64,000 nt of DNA from assembly GCF_936943645.1 (NCBI RefSeq), contig NZ_CAKZJO010000088.1, positions 62,001 through 126,000 on the forward strand. The letters are read 5' to 3'. Position 1 is the first letter of the stretch. Each line of letters opens with the position of its first letter. Origin of the DNA: an uncultured Bradyrhizobium sp. Its GTDB lineage: Bacteria > Pseudomonadota > Alphaproteobacteria > Rhizobiales > Xanthobacteraceae. A program made the position numbers and the translations under genes. The notes beneath the pieces were generated by a model. The model was not told the origin of the DNA. It did not search any database and was given only the letters and a program-made list of their open reading frames with translations. This document shows, piece by piece, positions 7,912 through 16,101 of the stretch.

Positions 7912-9612
7912 TCACCCCGGATGCTTGTTCCCTCGCACCGTATTCCCGTCGATGTCGCTCCGCTTCAACAGATAATCCAGCCCGCCGACGCGGTACCAGC
8001 GATAGCCATAGGGCTCGAGCACAATGCGGTGCTGGCCGCGCTTGTCGGCGTGGCTGTGGTCCTCCGCGAGCAGATTGATCAGGTGCGCGCCGGCCTCGCC
8101 CGACAATCCTGTCGCGAACGCGATCTCGCGCGGCTTCTCGTCGAGATTATGCACGAACAGCACCGAATTGTTGCGCCAGTCGTAGCGCATGATGAACACG
8201 GCGGGATCGCGGGTGGCAATGATGGCGAAATCGCCCCAGCCGACCTCCGGCACTTCCTTCCGCATGCGGACGATGCGCTCGGTCCAGTTCAGCATGGAGT
8301 TGGGATCGCGCCGCTGCTTGGCGACGTTGACATGCGGATAGCCGTAAGGTCCCGTATCGATGACGGGGCAGGCGGGCTTGTCGCTCTTGGTGAAGCCGCC
8401 ATGCGGCTCGGTCGACCATTGCATCGGCGTGCGCGCGCAATTGCGCTCGGGCAGCGAGAGGTCGTCGCCCATCGCGATCTCGTCGCCATAGCGGATCACG
8501 GGCGTTCCCGGCAGCGTGCACATCAGGCTGTAGGCGAGCTCAAGCCGCCGGCGGTCGCCGCCCAGCATCGGCGCCAGCCGCCGGCGGATGCCGCGGTCGT
8601 AGAGCTGCATGTCCTTGTCGGGGCCGAAGGATTTGAACACGGCATCGCGTTGCGCCTTGGTCAGCCGGCCGAGATCGAGCTCGTCGTGATTGCGCAGGAA
8701 CAGGCCCCATTGCGCCGAGGCCGGCCGCGGCTTGGTCGCCTTCAGCGCTTTGCCCAAGGGCCGCGAGTCGGCGGACGCCAGCGCATAGAACAGATGCTGG
8801 TTGACGTGGAAGTTGAACATCATGTGCATGCGGTCGGCGTCGCGGCCGAAATATTCCATGTCGGTTTCCGGCAGCACATTGGCTTCGGCGAGGATGATGG
8901 CATCGCCCTGCCGCCATTGCAGGAATTCGCGGAACGCGCGCAGCATGTCGTATTGCTCGACCGGCTTCTTCACCTTGGCGCCCTTGGTCGCGATCACGAA
9001 GGGCACGGCATCCATGCGGAAGCCGGAGACGCCGAGCTGGATCCAGAAGCCCATGATCTTGAGGATTTCTGCCTGCACATGGGGGTTCGAGGTGTTGAGG
9101 TCTGGCTGGAAATCGTAGAAGCGGTGGAAGTAGTAGGCGCCGGCTTCCTTGTCGCGCGTCCATGTCGATTTCTGCACGCCGGGAAACACCATGCCCTTGT
9201 TGGCGCCGGCCGGCTTCTTGTCGGACCACACATACCAGTCGCGATACGGTGAGCTCTTGTCGCGCCGCGCCTCCTTGAACCATTGATGCTGATCCGAGGT
9301 GTGGTTGACGACGAGGTCGATGATGACGCGGATGCCGCGCTGCTTGCAGCCATGGGTGAACTCGACGAAATCGCCGAGCGTGCCATAGCGGGGATCGACG
9401 CTGTAGTAATCGGCGATGTCGTAGCCGTCGTCGCGGCCCGGCGAGGTCTGGAACGGCATCAGCCAGATCGTGGTGATGCCGAGGCCGTGGAGATAATCCA
9501 GCCGGCGCAGCAGGCCCTTGAAATCGCCGATGCCGTCGCCGTTGGCGTCCATGTAGGAGCCGACGGACAGGCAGTAGATCACGCCGTTCTTGTACCAGAG
9601 ATCGTCGATCAT
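7912..9612 (-). CDS. GH13 alpha-amylase-family enzyme (trehalose-synthase-like)
   Basis: 566 residues from ATG 9612 (MIDDLWYKNGVIYCLSVGSY). Conserved GH13 regions: DLVVNHTSD, GFRMDAVPF (nucleophile about Asp201), IILAEANVLPETD (acid/base about Glu243) and LRNHDELDLGR (about Asp310). The C-terminal beta domain ends in GYRWYRVGGLDYLLKRSDI. The wording of regions III and IV resembles the trehalose synthase / maltosyl-transferase branch more than secreted amylases, and there is no signal peptide, so an intracellular maltose-trehalose or glucan-modifying role is more likely. Product assignment inside the family is uncertain. It faces the other GH13 gene across repeat A3. Confidence 0.85.
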   Translation of the reverse strand: MIDDLWYKNGVIYCLSVGSYMDANGDGIGDFKGLLRRLDYLHGLGITTIWLMPFQTSPGRDDGYDIADYYSVDPRYGTLGDFVEFTHGCKQRGIRVIIDLVVNHTSDQHQWFKEARRDKSSPYRDWYVWSDKKPAGANKGMVFPGVQKSTWTRDKEAGAYYFHRFYDFQPDLNTSNPHVQAEILKIMGFWIQLGVSGFRMDAVPFVIATKGAKVKKPVEQYDMLRAFREFLQWRQGDAIILAEANVLPETDMEYFGRDADRMHMMFNFHVNQHLFYALASADSRPLGKALKATKPRPASAQWGLFLRNHDELDLGRLTKAQRDAVFKSFGPDKDMQLYDRGIRRRLAPMLGGDRRRLELAYSLMCTLPGTPVIRYGDEIAMGDDLSLPERNCARTPMQWSTEPHGGFTKSDKPACPVIDTGPYGYPHVNVAKQRRDPNSMLNWTERIVRMRKEVPEVGWGDFAIIATRDPAVFIMRYDWRNNSVLFVHNLDEKPREIAFATGLSGEAGAHLINLLAEDHSHADKRGQHRIVLEPYGYRWYRVGGLDYLLKRSDIDGNTVRGNKHPG

Positions 9613-9705
9613 GCGTCGCAGCCTCGGTGGTTCCGCCGAGGAGCGGCGGCTGCGTGATAAGTGCGTGGGGGAGGGGAGGTTCCGCGCTCTCGCACCACAC
9701 TCGCT

Positions 9706-9838
9706 GTCGTCCCGGACAAGCGCAACGCCGATCCGGGACCCATAGCCACAGGGAGCAGTTTTGCGAAGACTCGGAGTTAACCTGAGAGCCCTGCAACAAC
9801 TCCCTGTGGTTATGGGTCCCCGCGTTCGCGGGGACGAC
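9706..9838. repeat. Composite palindromic repeat, family A copy 4
   Basis: This is the shortest full copy: GTCGTCCCGGACAAGCGC and GATCCGGGACCCATAGCC on the left, TATGGGTCCCCGCG and CGGGGACGAC on the right, and the core TTTTGCGAAGACTCGGAGTT at 9759-9778 identical to copy 3. It lies in the 299-base gap between the divergent GH13 and mmcB genes, leaving little room for two promoters. Confidence 0.8.
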
Positions 9839-9911
9839 AACGGAGATCGAGGGTGCGCTTATCCTCCATCGAGCAGTGTGCAGTTCTACGGAATCGGCTA
9901 TCCTCCCCGCC

Positions 9912-10403
9912 ATGGACAGCCCCGCCCGCAACATCGCTCTCGTTCCACCGCCGGACCGCCGCCAATCCGAGACGGCGCTTGCGATCGCGCGCGGCACGTC
10001 GCGGCTGCTGCGCTCGCTCGGCTTCTGCTGCATCAGCGAATTGCCGCTACCCTCGGGCCGGCGTGCCGATCTGGTCGCGCTGAACGAGCGCGGTGAGATC
10101 TGGATCGTCGAGATCAAATCGTCGGTGGAGGATCTGCGCGCGGACCAGAAATGGCACGAATACCGCACCCATTGCGACCGGCTGTTCTTCGCCTTCACGC
10201 AGGATCTGCCGTGCGAGATCTTTCCCGCGGAGACCGGCCTGATCGTCGCCGACGCCTATGGTGCGCACATGCAGTGCGAGGCGCCCGAGCACAAGCTCGC
10301 CGCCGCCACGCGCAAGCAGATGACGGTGCGTTTCGCCATGGCGGCGGCACTGCGCATCAACCGCCTGGTCGATCCGCAAGGCCACGCGGAGTTTTGGGAG
10401 TAG
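9912..10403 (+). CDS. mmcB: MmcB family DNA repair protein
   Basis: 163 residues from ATG 9912 (MDSPARNIALVPPPDRR). The middle carries a PD-(D/E)XK nuclease-like core: RRADLVALN then IWIVEIKSSVEDL, where the Asp and the E-x-K pair would bind metal. The family was named in Caulobacter for mitomycin C resistance and is part of the SOS response there. I looked for an alphaproteobacterial LexA box (GTTC, seven bases, GTTC) upstream and found only a partial GTTCTACGGAATCGG. The neighbouring order mmcB, regR, regS is what I expect in Bradyrhizobium. Confidence 0.85.
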   Translation: MDSPARNIALVPPPDRRQSETALAIARGTSRLLRSLGFCCISELPLPSGRRADLVALNERGEIWIVEIKSSVEDLRADQKWHEYRTHCDRLFFAFTQDLPCEIFPAETGLIVADAYGAHMQCEAPEHKLAAATRKQMTVRFAMAAALRINRLVDPQGHAEFWE

Positions 10404-10413
10404 GACGGTCTCG

Positions 10414-10540
10414 TGTCCCGGACGCGCTGCAGCGTGAAACGCTGCTGCGCAGAGCCGGGACCCAGAGGGCCGTGGTTCAAGCTGAGGCATGGGCCCCGGC
10501 TCTGCAGCGCATCACTTCGTGCTGCGCAGCGTCCGGGGCA
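10414..10540. repeat. Palindromic repeat related to family A (family B)
   Basis: The left arm GTCCCGGACGCGCTGCAGCG with AGCCGGGACCCAGAGGG and the right arm GGCCCCGGCTCTGCAGCGC with GCTGCGCAGCGTCCGGGGCA form a nested palindrome. It shares the CCCGGAC/GTCCGGG tips with family A but has no TCGGAGTT core. It lies downstream of mmcB, next to repeat C1. Confidence 0.65.
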
Positions 10541-10549
10541 AGCGGTGCT

Positions 10550-10640
10550 GTAGGGTGGGCAAAGCGTAGCGTGCCCACGTCTTTCTTCGATGCTGAGAAG
10601 AATGGTGGACACGGCGCTTTGCGCCTTTGCCCACCCTACG
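10550..10640. repeat. Palindromic repeat family C, copy 1 (GTAGGGTGGGC)
   Basis: GTAGGGTGGGCAAAGCGTAGC at the left end is matched by GCGCTTTGCGCCTTTGCCCACCCTAC at the right end; the middle CGTGCCCACGTC and GGTGGACACGG also partly pair. The related copy 2 at 24331-24392 shares only the GTAGGGTGGG/CCCACCCTGC tips. The right end is seven bases from the distal stop codon of regR, so the repeat may serve as that gene's transcription end. Confidence 0.65.
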
Positions 10641-10646
10641 GCACCG

Positions 10647-11201
10647 TTACCGCGGCGCGCGCTTGGCCAGAATCCGCTGCAACGTCCTGCGGTGCATGTT
10701 GAGCCGGCGCGCGGTTTCCGAGACGTTGCGGTTGCACATTTCGTAGATGCGCTGAATGTGCTCCCAGCGCACGCGGTCGGCCGACATCGGGTTGGCCGGC
10801 AGCTAGGATTTCTCCGCGCTGGTCGAGAGCAACGCCGCGACGACGTCGTCGGCATCCGCGGGCTTGGAGAGGTAATCGATCGCGCCCATCTTCACCGCGG
10901 TGACGGCGGTGGCGATGTTGCCATAGCCGGTCAGCACGATCGCGCGCGCATCCGGGCGCTTCTTCTTCAGCGCCGAGACCACGTCGAGGCCGTTGCCGTC
11001 GCCGAGCCGCAGGTCCACCACGGCGAATGCGGGTGCTGCCTTGCCGATCTGCGCAAGACCGTCCGAGACCGTGTCGCATGACGTCACCGCGAAGCCGCGC
11101 GTCTCCATGGCGCGCGACAGGCGCTCCAGGAACGGCTTGTCGTCTTCCACGATGAGAAGCGAGCGGTCGGTCTGTTCGTTCAGTTCGGCGATGGCGTTCA
11201 A
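10647..11201 (-). pseudogene. regR: RegR/ActR response regulator, split by an in-frame amber codon
   Basis: The start is TTG 11201, with AGGAGAGAGGAAA upstream. The receiver domain is complete: SLLIVEDDKPF, the phospho-acceptor Asp63 in FAVVDLRLGDGNG, the Thr of IVLTGYGN and the Lys of DYLSKPAD. Codon 133, at 10803-10805, is TAG. The same frame then continues without any shift for 51 sense codons with the Fis-type DNA-binding segment (RVRWEHIQRIYEMCNRNVSE, then TARRLNMHRRTLQRIL) to TAA at 10647. Read through, it is 184 codons, the length of Bradyrhizobium RegR. As written, the product is a 132-residue receiver with no DNA-binding part. A 46-codon tail from ATG 10787 could be made only by reinitiation, and no ribosome site is visible. 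RegSR and its homologues control redox-responsive genes, including nifA in soybean rhizobia. A sequencing error or real nonsense mutation are both possible. Confidence 0.85.
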
Positions 11202-11299
11202 GGTTTTTCCTCTCTCCTGCTCATCTACATATGGCCTTGCAATCGGGCGGTGCCAAGGCCGCCGATAGTCGATCGGCCCCGTCGTGCGACGCAAGGTCG

Positions 11300-11392
11300 C
11301 GGCCTCAAGCGCGATGAATTGCCATCGCGCTCGCGATTCCGGTTTTCAGCATGACCCTATCGGAAAACCGCTGAACACTTTTCCGGGATCAT
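11300..11392. repeat. Interspersed repeat family G, copy 1
   Basis: GCGCGATGAATTGCCATCGCGC forms one palindrome, and CGGTTTTC with GGAAAACCG forms a second, followed by CACTTTTCCGGGATCATGCC. The same words (AAGCGCGATGGCGATTCATC, GCGGTTTTCCGG, ATCATGC) recur at 17191-17270 in the other order. It occupies the gap between regR and regS, just after the regS stop. Confidence 0.6.
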
Positions 11393-11394
11393 GC

Positions 11395-12714
11395 CTATCC
11401 TATTGTTTCTTCGAGCGTCTCGATAGCCTCAAAACGCTCTCGCGGCCACGTGATGTGGACCACCGCGCCGTGTTCCGGGAACGTCCGGTTGGTAAACGAG
11501 ACCTTGGCGCCGGTGCGCTCCAGCAGGGTGCGCGCGATGAACACGCCGAGTCCCAGGCCCCGCCGCTCGCCGCCGCCGTCATCCTGGGGGCGCCGCCGCG
11601 ACAGATAGGGCTCGCCGATCCGGTTCAGGATGTCGGGCGGAATGCCGGGGCCGTCGTCGGAGATCACGAGCTCGATATTGTCCTTGTTCCACCACGCGTT
11701 CGCCTCGACGGTGGTATGGGCGAAATCGACCGCGTTCTCGACGATGTTGCCGACGCCGTAGAGGATCGCCGGATTGCGCGAGCCGACCGGCTCGGCCACG
11801 GCGGCCACCGCGATCCGCACCTTGATCTCGACGCCGAAATCGCGGTGCGGGGCCACCACCTCCTCGATCAGCTCCGACAGCTTCATGCGGTCGAACGGTG
11901 CGTCGGTGGAGAGCTGGGTGATCTTGCTCAGGATGTCGCGGCAGCGCTGGGTCTGCTCGCGCAGCGTCTTCAGGTCGGCGGCGAAGCTGGCGTCCTTCAC
12001 CGTCTTTTCGAGCTCGCGCGAGATCAGGAAGATGGTCGCAAGCGGCGTGCCGAGCTCGTGCGCGGCGGCCGCGGCAAGCCCGTCGAGCTGGGTCAGGTGC
12101 TGCTCGCGCGTCAGCACCAGTTCGGTCGCCGCCAATGCGTCCGCGAGCTTGCGCGCCTCTTCCGTCACCTGGAACGAGTAGAGGCTGGTGACGCCGATCG
12201 CGAGCACGATCGAGAGCCAGACGCCGACCAGATAGATCGGCGGCAGCACCAGCGGATCGTCAGAATCCCAGGGCAGCGGCAGATGGAAGAAGAACAGCAC
12301 CGAGGCGCAGGCCACGGCGAGCAGGCCGAGGCCGAAGGTGAAGCGCGCCGGCAGCGCGGTCGCCGAGATCAGCACCGGCGCGAGAAACAGGAACGAGAAC
12401 GGGTTCTGCAAGCCTCCGGTGAAGAACAGCAGGCCGGCCAGTTCCACGATATTCAGCGCGAGCAGCCCCGCGGCCTGGATCGGCTCCAGCCGGTGCATCG
12501 GATTGGCTGCGGTCTGGAGTGCCAGATTCAGCGATGCCGACAGGGCGATGATGCTGACGCAGGGGACGATCTCGACGTTGAATTCCAGCCCCTGCGCCAC
12601 GATGAAGATCGCGGCCAGCTGGCCCAGCACCGCGAGCCAGCGCAGCCGCAGGATCGTATCCAGGCGGATATGCCGCTGCGCATGGCGGAAGTTGGAAGCG
12701 GCAATTTCGGTCAT
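11395..12714 (-). CDS. regS: RegS/ActS/PrrB-type redox sensor histidine kinase
   Basis: 439 residues from ATG 12714; a GTG at 12747 would add eleven. Six hydrophobic segments fill roughly residues 25-185. GGLQNPF at about 100-106 is the quinone-responsive motif of RegB-type kinases. The phospho-acceptor is about His219 in AAAHELGTPLATI, and the redox-active cysteine of the family is about Cys258 in QTQRCRDILSK. ATP-binding boxes follow: NIVENAVDFA (N), SDDGPGIP (G1) and GLGLGVFIARTLLE (G2). It would sense the ubiquinone pool at the inner membrane and phosphorylate RegR. All motifs are intact, in contrast to the interrupted regR 193 bases downstream. Confidence 0.9.
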   Translation of the reverse strand: MTEIAASNFRHAQRHIRLDTILRLRWLAVLGQLAAIFIVAQGLEFNVEIVPCVSIIALSASLNLALQTAANPMHRLEPIQAAGLLALNIVELAGLLFFTGGLQNPFSFLFLAPVLISATALPARFTFGLGLLAVACASVLFFFHLPLPWDSDDPLVLPPIYLVGVWLSIVLAIGVTSLYSFQVTEEARKLADALAATELVLTREQHLTQLDGLAAAAAHELGTPLATIFLISRELEKTVKDASFAADLKTLREQTQRCRDILSKITQLSTDAPFDRMKLSELIEEVVAPHRDFGVEIKVRIAVAAVAEPVGSRNPAILYGVGNIVENAVDFAHTTVEANAWWNKDNIELVISDDGPGIPPDILNRIGEPYLSRRRPQDDGGGERRGLGLGVFIARTLLERTGAKVSFTNRTFPEHGAVVHITWPRERFEAIETLEETIG

Positions 12715-12820
12715 GTCGGCCAATGTGGCGGTGCCTTCTAAGCTCACAAACGCTGGGCTCGCGGAACCACCGGATTACAAGCCTTGCGCTCCCTGCCGCA
12801 ATAGCAGAAGAACGGTCAGC

Positions 12821-13624
12821 ATGACGGAGAATGACGAGGCTTCAAGTCGGCCGACTGTCGCGGAGAGCAGCTTGCCCGCGGCGATCGCCGTCGATCACCT
12901 CGTCAAGGTCTACAAGCAGACCCGGGCCGTCGACGATATCTCCTTTTCGCTGCCGCGCGGCAGCATCACCGGGCTTCTGGGCGGCAACGGCGCCGGCAAG
13001 ACCACGACGATTGCGATGATCATGGGCCTGGTGCTGCCGACCTCCGGCCGCGTGCAGGTGCTCGGTCATGGCATGCCCGAGGAGAGCGCTTCCGTGCTGG
13101 GGCGGATGAACTTCGAGAGCCCCTATGTCGACATGCCGATGCGGCTCACGGTGCGGCAGAACCTCACCGTGTTCGGCAAACTCTATGCAGTGAAGAACCT
13201 GTCGGAGCGCATTGCCGCGCTCGCCGACGATCTCGACCTCACCGACTTCATGGATCGCCCCAACGGCAAGCTGTCCGCCGGGCAGAAGACCCGCGTCGCG
13301 CTGGCAAAGGCGCTGATCAACCAGCCCGAGCTGTTGCTGCTGGACGAGCCGACCGCCTCGCTCGACCCTGATACCGCCGACTGGGTGCGGGGACATCTGG
13401 AGCGCTATCGCCGCGACAACAACGCCACCATCCTGCTGGCGTCGCACAACATGCTGGAGGTCGAGCGGCTCTGTGACCGCGTCATCATCATGAAGCGCGG
13501 CCGCATCGAGGACGACGATACACCCGAGGCGATCATGGCCCGCTACAACCGCGCCACGCTGGAGGAGGTGTTCCTGGACGTCGCGCGCGGCCGGGTGAAC
13601 GGGGCGAAGGAGGCGGCGAGGTGA
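12821..13624 (+). CDS. ABC exporter ATP-binding protein
   Basis: 267 residues from ATG 12821 (MTENDEASSRPTV). Walker A is GGNGAGKTTT, the signature is LSAGQKTRVALAKAL (a slight variant of LSGGQ), Walker B is LLLLDEPTASLDPDT, and the switch His is in LLASHNM. This is the type of ATPase that pairs with ABC-2 membrane proteins for export. Its partner is the permease at 13833, separated by 208 bases that contain repeat A5. The cargo is unknown. It is divergent from regS with a gap of about 106 bases. Confidence 0.88.
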   Translation: MTENDEASSRPTVAESSLPAAIAVDHLVKVYKQTRAVDDISFSLPRGSITGLLGGNGAGKTTTIAMIMGLVLPTSGRVQVLGHGMPEESASVLGRMNFESPYVDMPMRLTVRQNLTVFGKLYAVKNLSERIAALADDLDLTDFMDRPNGKLSAGQKTRVALAKALINQPELLLLDEPTASLDPDTADWVRGHLERYRRDNNATILLASHNMLEVERLCDRVIIMKRGRIEDDDTPEAIMARYNRATLEEVFLDVARGRVNGAKEAAR

Positions 13625-13654
13625 GGGGGAGTTGCAGATCCCTGGATAGAGTCC

Positions 13655-13804
13655 CGTCATTCCGGGGCGCGCGGAGCGCGAGCCCGGAATCCATAACCAC
13701 AGGATCGAGTTTGACGAAGACTCGGAGTTACCAGTCTCGCCCTACAACAGCCGCCTGTGGTTATGGATCCCGGGCCCGCGACTACGTCGCGTCCCGGGAT
13801 GACA
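13655..13804. repeat. Composite palindromic repeat, family A copy 5
   Basis: The outer arms here read CGTCATTCCGGGGCGCGCGG and CGCGTCCCGGGATGACAG, a variant of the other copies. The inner arms CCATAACCACAGG and CCTGTGGTTATGG and the core TTTGACGAAGACTCGGAGTT (13710-13729) match copies 3 and 4 closely. It lies between the two genes of an apparent ABC exporter operon. Confidence 0.8.
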
Positions 13805-13832
13805 GTTTCCATCCGGGCCGCGGATTACCCCC

Positions 13833-14651
13833 ATGACCGAGCTCCCCCTCCACCGCGGCATCTCCGCCCATCGCATCGGCGCGATGATCCTGCGCTATTG
13901 GTATCTGCTGCTGTCGTCTTGGCCGCGGCTGCTCGAATTGCTGTACTGGCCGGCGCTTCAGGTCATCACCTGGGGCTTCATCCAATACTACATCGCGGAG
14001 AACGCCAGCTTCTTCGCGCGCGCCGGCGGCACGCTGATCGGCGCCGTCATCCTCTGGGACATCCTGTTCCGCGGCCAGCTCGGCTTCTCCATCTCGTTCC
14101 TGGAGGAGATGTGGGCGCGCAATCTCGGCAACCTCATGATGAGCCCGCTCAAGCCCATCGAGTTTCTGCTGTCGTTGATGGTGATGAGCCTGATCCGTCT
14201 CGCGATCGGCGTCATCCCGATGACGCTGCTGGCGCTGTTCCTGTTTCACTTCAACGTCTATGCGCTTGGCCTGCCGTTGATCGCCTTCTTCTGCAATCTG
14301 ATCTTCACGAGCTGGTCGGTCGGCATCTTCGTCTCGGGCCTCGTGCTGCGAAACGGCCTCGGCGCCGAGAGCATCGTCTGGACCCTGATGTTCGCGATCA
14401 TGCCGCTCGCCTGCATCTATTATCCCGTCAGCGTGCTGCCGGGCTGGCTGCAATATGCCGCCTGGACGCTGCCGCCGACTTACGTGTTCGAAGGCATGCG
14501 CGCGCTCCTGATCGAAAACACGTTCCGCGCCGACCTGATGCTGGATGCGCTGGCCATCAATGCGGTGCTTCTGGTTGCATCTTTTGGGGCATTCCTTGCC
14601 CTTCTGCGCAGCGCCAAGCGACAGGGCTCGCTGCTGTCCGGCGGCGAATAG
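13833..14651 (+). CDS. ABC-2 type transporter permease
   Basis: 272 residues from ATG 13833. About six hydrophobic segments are visible, starting at LLLSSWPRLLELLYWPALQV and ending at AVLLVASFGAFLALL, the ABC-2 layout. The segment FLEEMWARNLGNLMMSPLKP resembles the conserved cytoplasmic loop that couples to the ATPase. With the ATP-binding protein encoded just upstream it would form a two-plus-two exporter in the inner membrane. No periplasmic partner or outer-membrane channel gene is adjacent. Confidence 0.85.
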   Translation: MTELPLHRGISAHRIGAMILRYWYLLLSSWPRLLELLYWPALQVITWGFIQYYIAENASFFARAGGTLIGAVILWDILFRGQLGFSISFLEEMWARNLGNLMMSPLKPIEFLLSLMVMSLIRLAIGVIPMTLLALFLFHFNVYALGLPLIAFFCNLIFTSWSVGIFVSGLVLRNGLGAESIVWTLMFAIMPLACIYYPVSVLPGWLQYAAWTLPPTYVFEGMRALLIENTFRADLMLDALAINAVLLVASFGAFLALLRSAKRQGSLLSGGE

Positions 14652-14717
14652 CGTCACTTTCTCGTGGATTCGGGCAGGTTTAGCGGTTTCGGCCACGTAG
14701 ATGTACGGAACCATGCA

Positions 14718-14746
14718 TTGACGCAATATTACGCATTCGGCAGTAT
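14718..14746 (+). promoter_or_regulatory. Candidate sigma-70-type promoter for phaZ
   Basis: TTGACG at 14718-14723 and CAGTAT at 14741-14746 are separated by exactly 17 bases and lie 27 bases before the phaZ start codon. The -35 matches five of six consensus bases; the -10 is weak. A housekeeping promoter is plausible but unproven. Confidence 0.35.
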
Positions 14747-14772
14747 GCTGCGATGCGAAGAGGAATATAGCG

Positions 14773-16101
14773 ATGCCCATTGGTGAGTTTGGCGGCGCGC
14801 CGCCCCTGGCGGCAGAAGGCAGTCCGGTCCTGACGACGCCGATGTACTGGATGTACGAGATGGCGCACGCCGCTCTCAATCCGGCACGTGCCGTCACCGA
14901 CGCCACCAAGCTGCTGTTTCAGAATCCGCTCAATCCCTGGACCCGCACCGAGGTCGGCAAGTCGGTCGCCGCGGCCTGCGAATTGTTTGAGCGCACCACG
15001 CGCCGCTACGGCAAGCCGGAGTGGGGCCTCAACGACACCGAGGTCAACGGCATCCGCGTCCCCGTCGAGGTCCGCTCGGTCTGGGAAAAGCCGTTCTGCC
15101 GGCTGCTCTACTTCGATCGCAAGTTTGCCCGTCCCCTGCGCAGCCCGCAGCCGCGCGTGCTGATCGTCGCGCCGATGTCCGGCCATTATGCGACGCTGCT
15201 GCGCGGCACGGTCGAGGCTTTCCTGCCCGCGCATGAGGTCTACATCACCGATTGGGCCGACGCCCGCATGGTGCCGCTCAGCGACGGCCGTTTCGATCTC
15301 GACGATTACATCGACTACGTCATCGAGATGCTGCACGTGCTCGGCGGCAACACCCACGTCATGGCGGTGTGCCAGCCCTCCGTGCCCGTCGTCGCCGCGG
15401 TCTCGGTCATGGAAGCGCGGCGCGATCCCTTCGTGCCGACCTCGATGACGCTGATGGGCGGCCCGATCGACACCCGCCGCAATCCCACTGCGGTGAACAA
15501 CCTCGCCCAGGAGCGCGGCATCGACTGGTTCCGCAACCACGTCATCACCAAGGTGCCGTTCCCGCATCCGGGCATGATGCGCGACGTCTATCCGGGATTC
15601 CTGCAGCTCAACGGCTTCATCAGCATGAATCTCGACCGGCACATGGATGCCCACAAGCAGCTCTTCGCCCATCTGGTGAAGGGCGACGGCGACCTCGTCG
15701 ACAAGCATCGCGAGTTCTACGACGAATACCTCGCGGTGATGGATCTCTCCGCCGAGTATTACCTCCAGACCGTCGACACCGTGTTCGTGAAGCATTCGCT
15801 GCCGAAGGGCGAGATGACCCATCGCGGAACACGCGTCGACCCCTCCAAGGTCACGCGCGTCGCGCTGATGACGGTCGAGGGCGAGAACGACGACATCTCC
15901 GGTCTCGGTCAGACCGAAGCGACGCACACATTGTGCAGCTCAATTCCCGATCATCGCCGTGTTCATTACGTCCAGAAGGGCGTCGGGCATTACGGAGTGT
16001 TCAACGGCTCGCGCTTCAAGTCGGAGATCGTGCCGCGGATTCATGACTTTATGGTCTCTGCAGCGAATCCGAGCTCGTTGCAGGCGCGCGCGGCCGAATA
16101 A
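14773..16101 (+). CDS. phaZ: Intracellular polyhydroxyalkanoate depolymerase
   Basis: 442 residues from ATG 14773, with AGAGGAA seven bases upstream. It matches the PhaZ family of Ralstonia: MYWMYEMAHAAL at the N-terminus, LIVAPMSGHYATLLRGTV, then VMAVCQPSVPVVAA, in which the nucleophile is a cysteine (about Cys200) rather than serine, as in R. eutropha PhaZa1. The catalytic Asp and His are probably in TVEGENDDISG and KGVGHYGVFNGSRF. It attacks amorphous PHB in intracellular granules, releasing 3-hydroxybutyrate oligomers for use as carbon and energy. A thiolase that could serve PHB metabolism is at 51773 but is not linked. Confidence 0.92.
   Translation: MPIGEFGGAPPLAAEGSPVLTTPMYWMYEMAHAALNPARAVTDATKLLFQNPLNPWTRTEVGKSVAAACELFERTTRRYGKPEWGLNDTEVNGIRVPVEVRSVWEKPFCRLLYFDRKFARPLRSPQPRVLIVAPMSGHYATLLRGTVEAFLPAHEVYITDWADARMVPLSDGRFDLDDYIDYVIEMLHVLGGNTHVMAVCQPSVPVVAAVSVMEARRDPFVPTSMTLMGGPIDTRRNPTAVNNLAQERGIDWFRNHVITKVPFPHPGMMRDVYPGFLQLNGFISMNLDRHMDAHKQLFAHLVKGDGDLVDKHREFYDEYLAVMDLSAEYYLQTVDTVFVKHSLPKGEMTHRGTRVDPSKVTRVALMTVEGENDDISGLGQTEATHTLCSSIPDHRRVHYVQKGVGHYGVFNGSRFKSEIVPRIHDFMVSAANPSSLQARAAE

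Noticed and set aside
9840..9911. LexA box for mmcB
   Set aside because: Only half of the GTTC-seven-GTTC pattern is present (GTTCTACGGAATCGG).
13260..13300. Defective ABC signature (LSAGQ instead of LSGGQ)
   Set aside because: LSAGQ-type signatures occur in working ABC-2 ATPases, and Walker A, Walker B and the switch His are normal.
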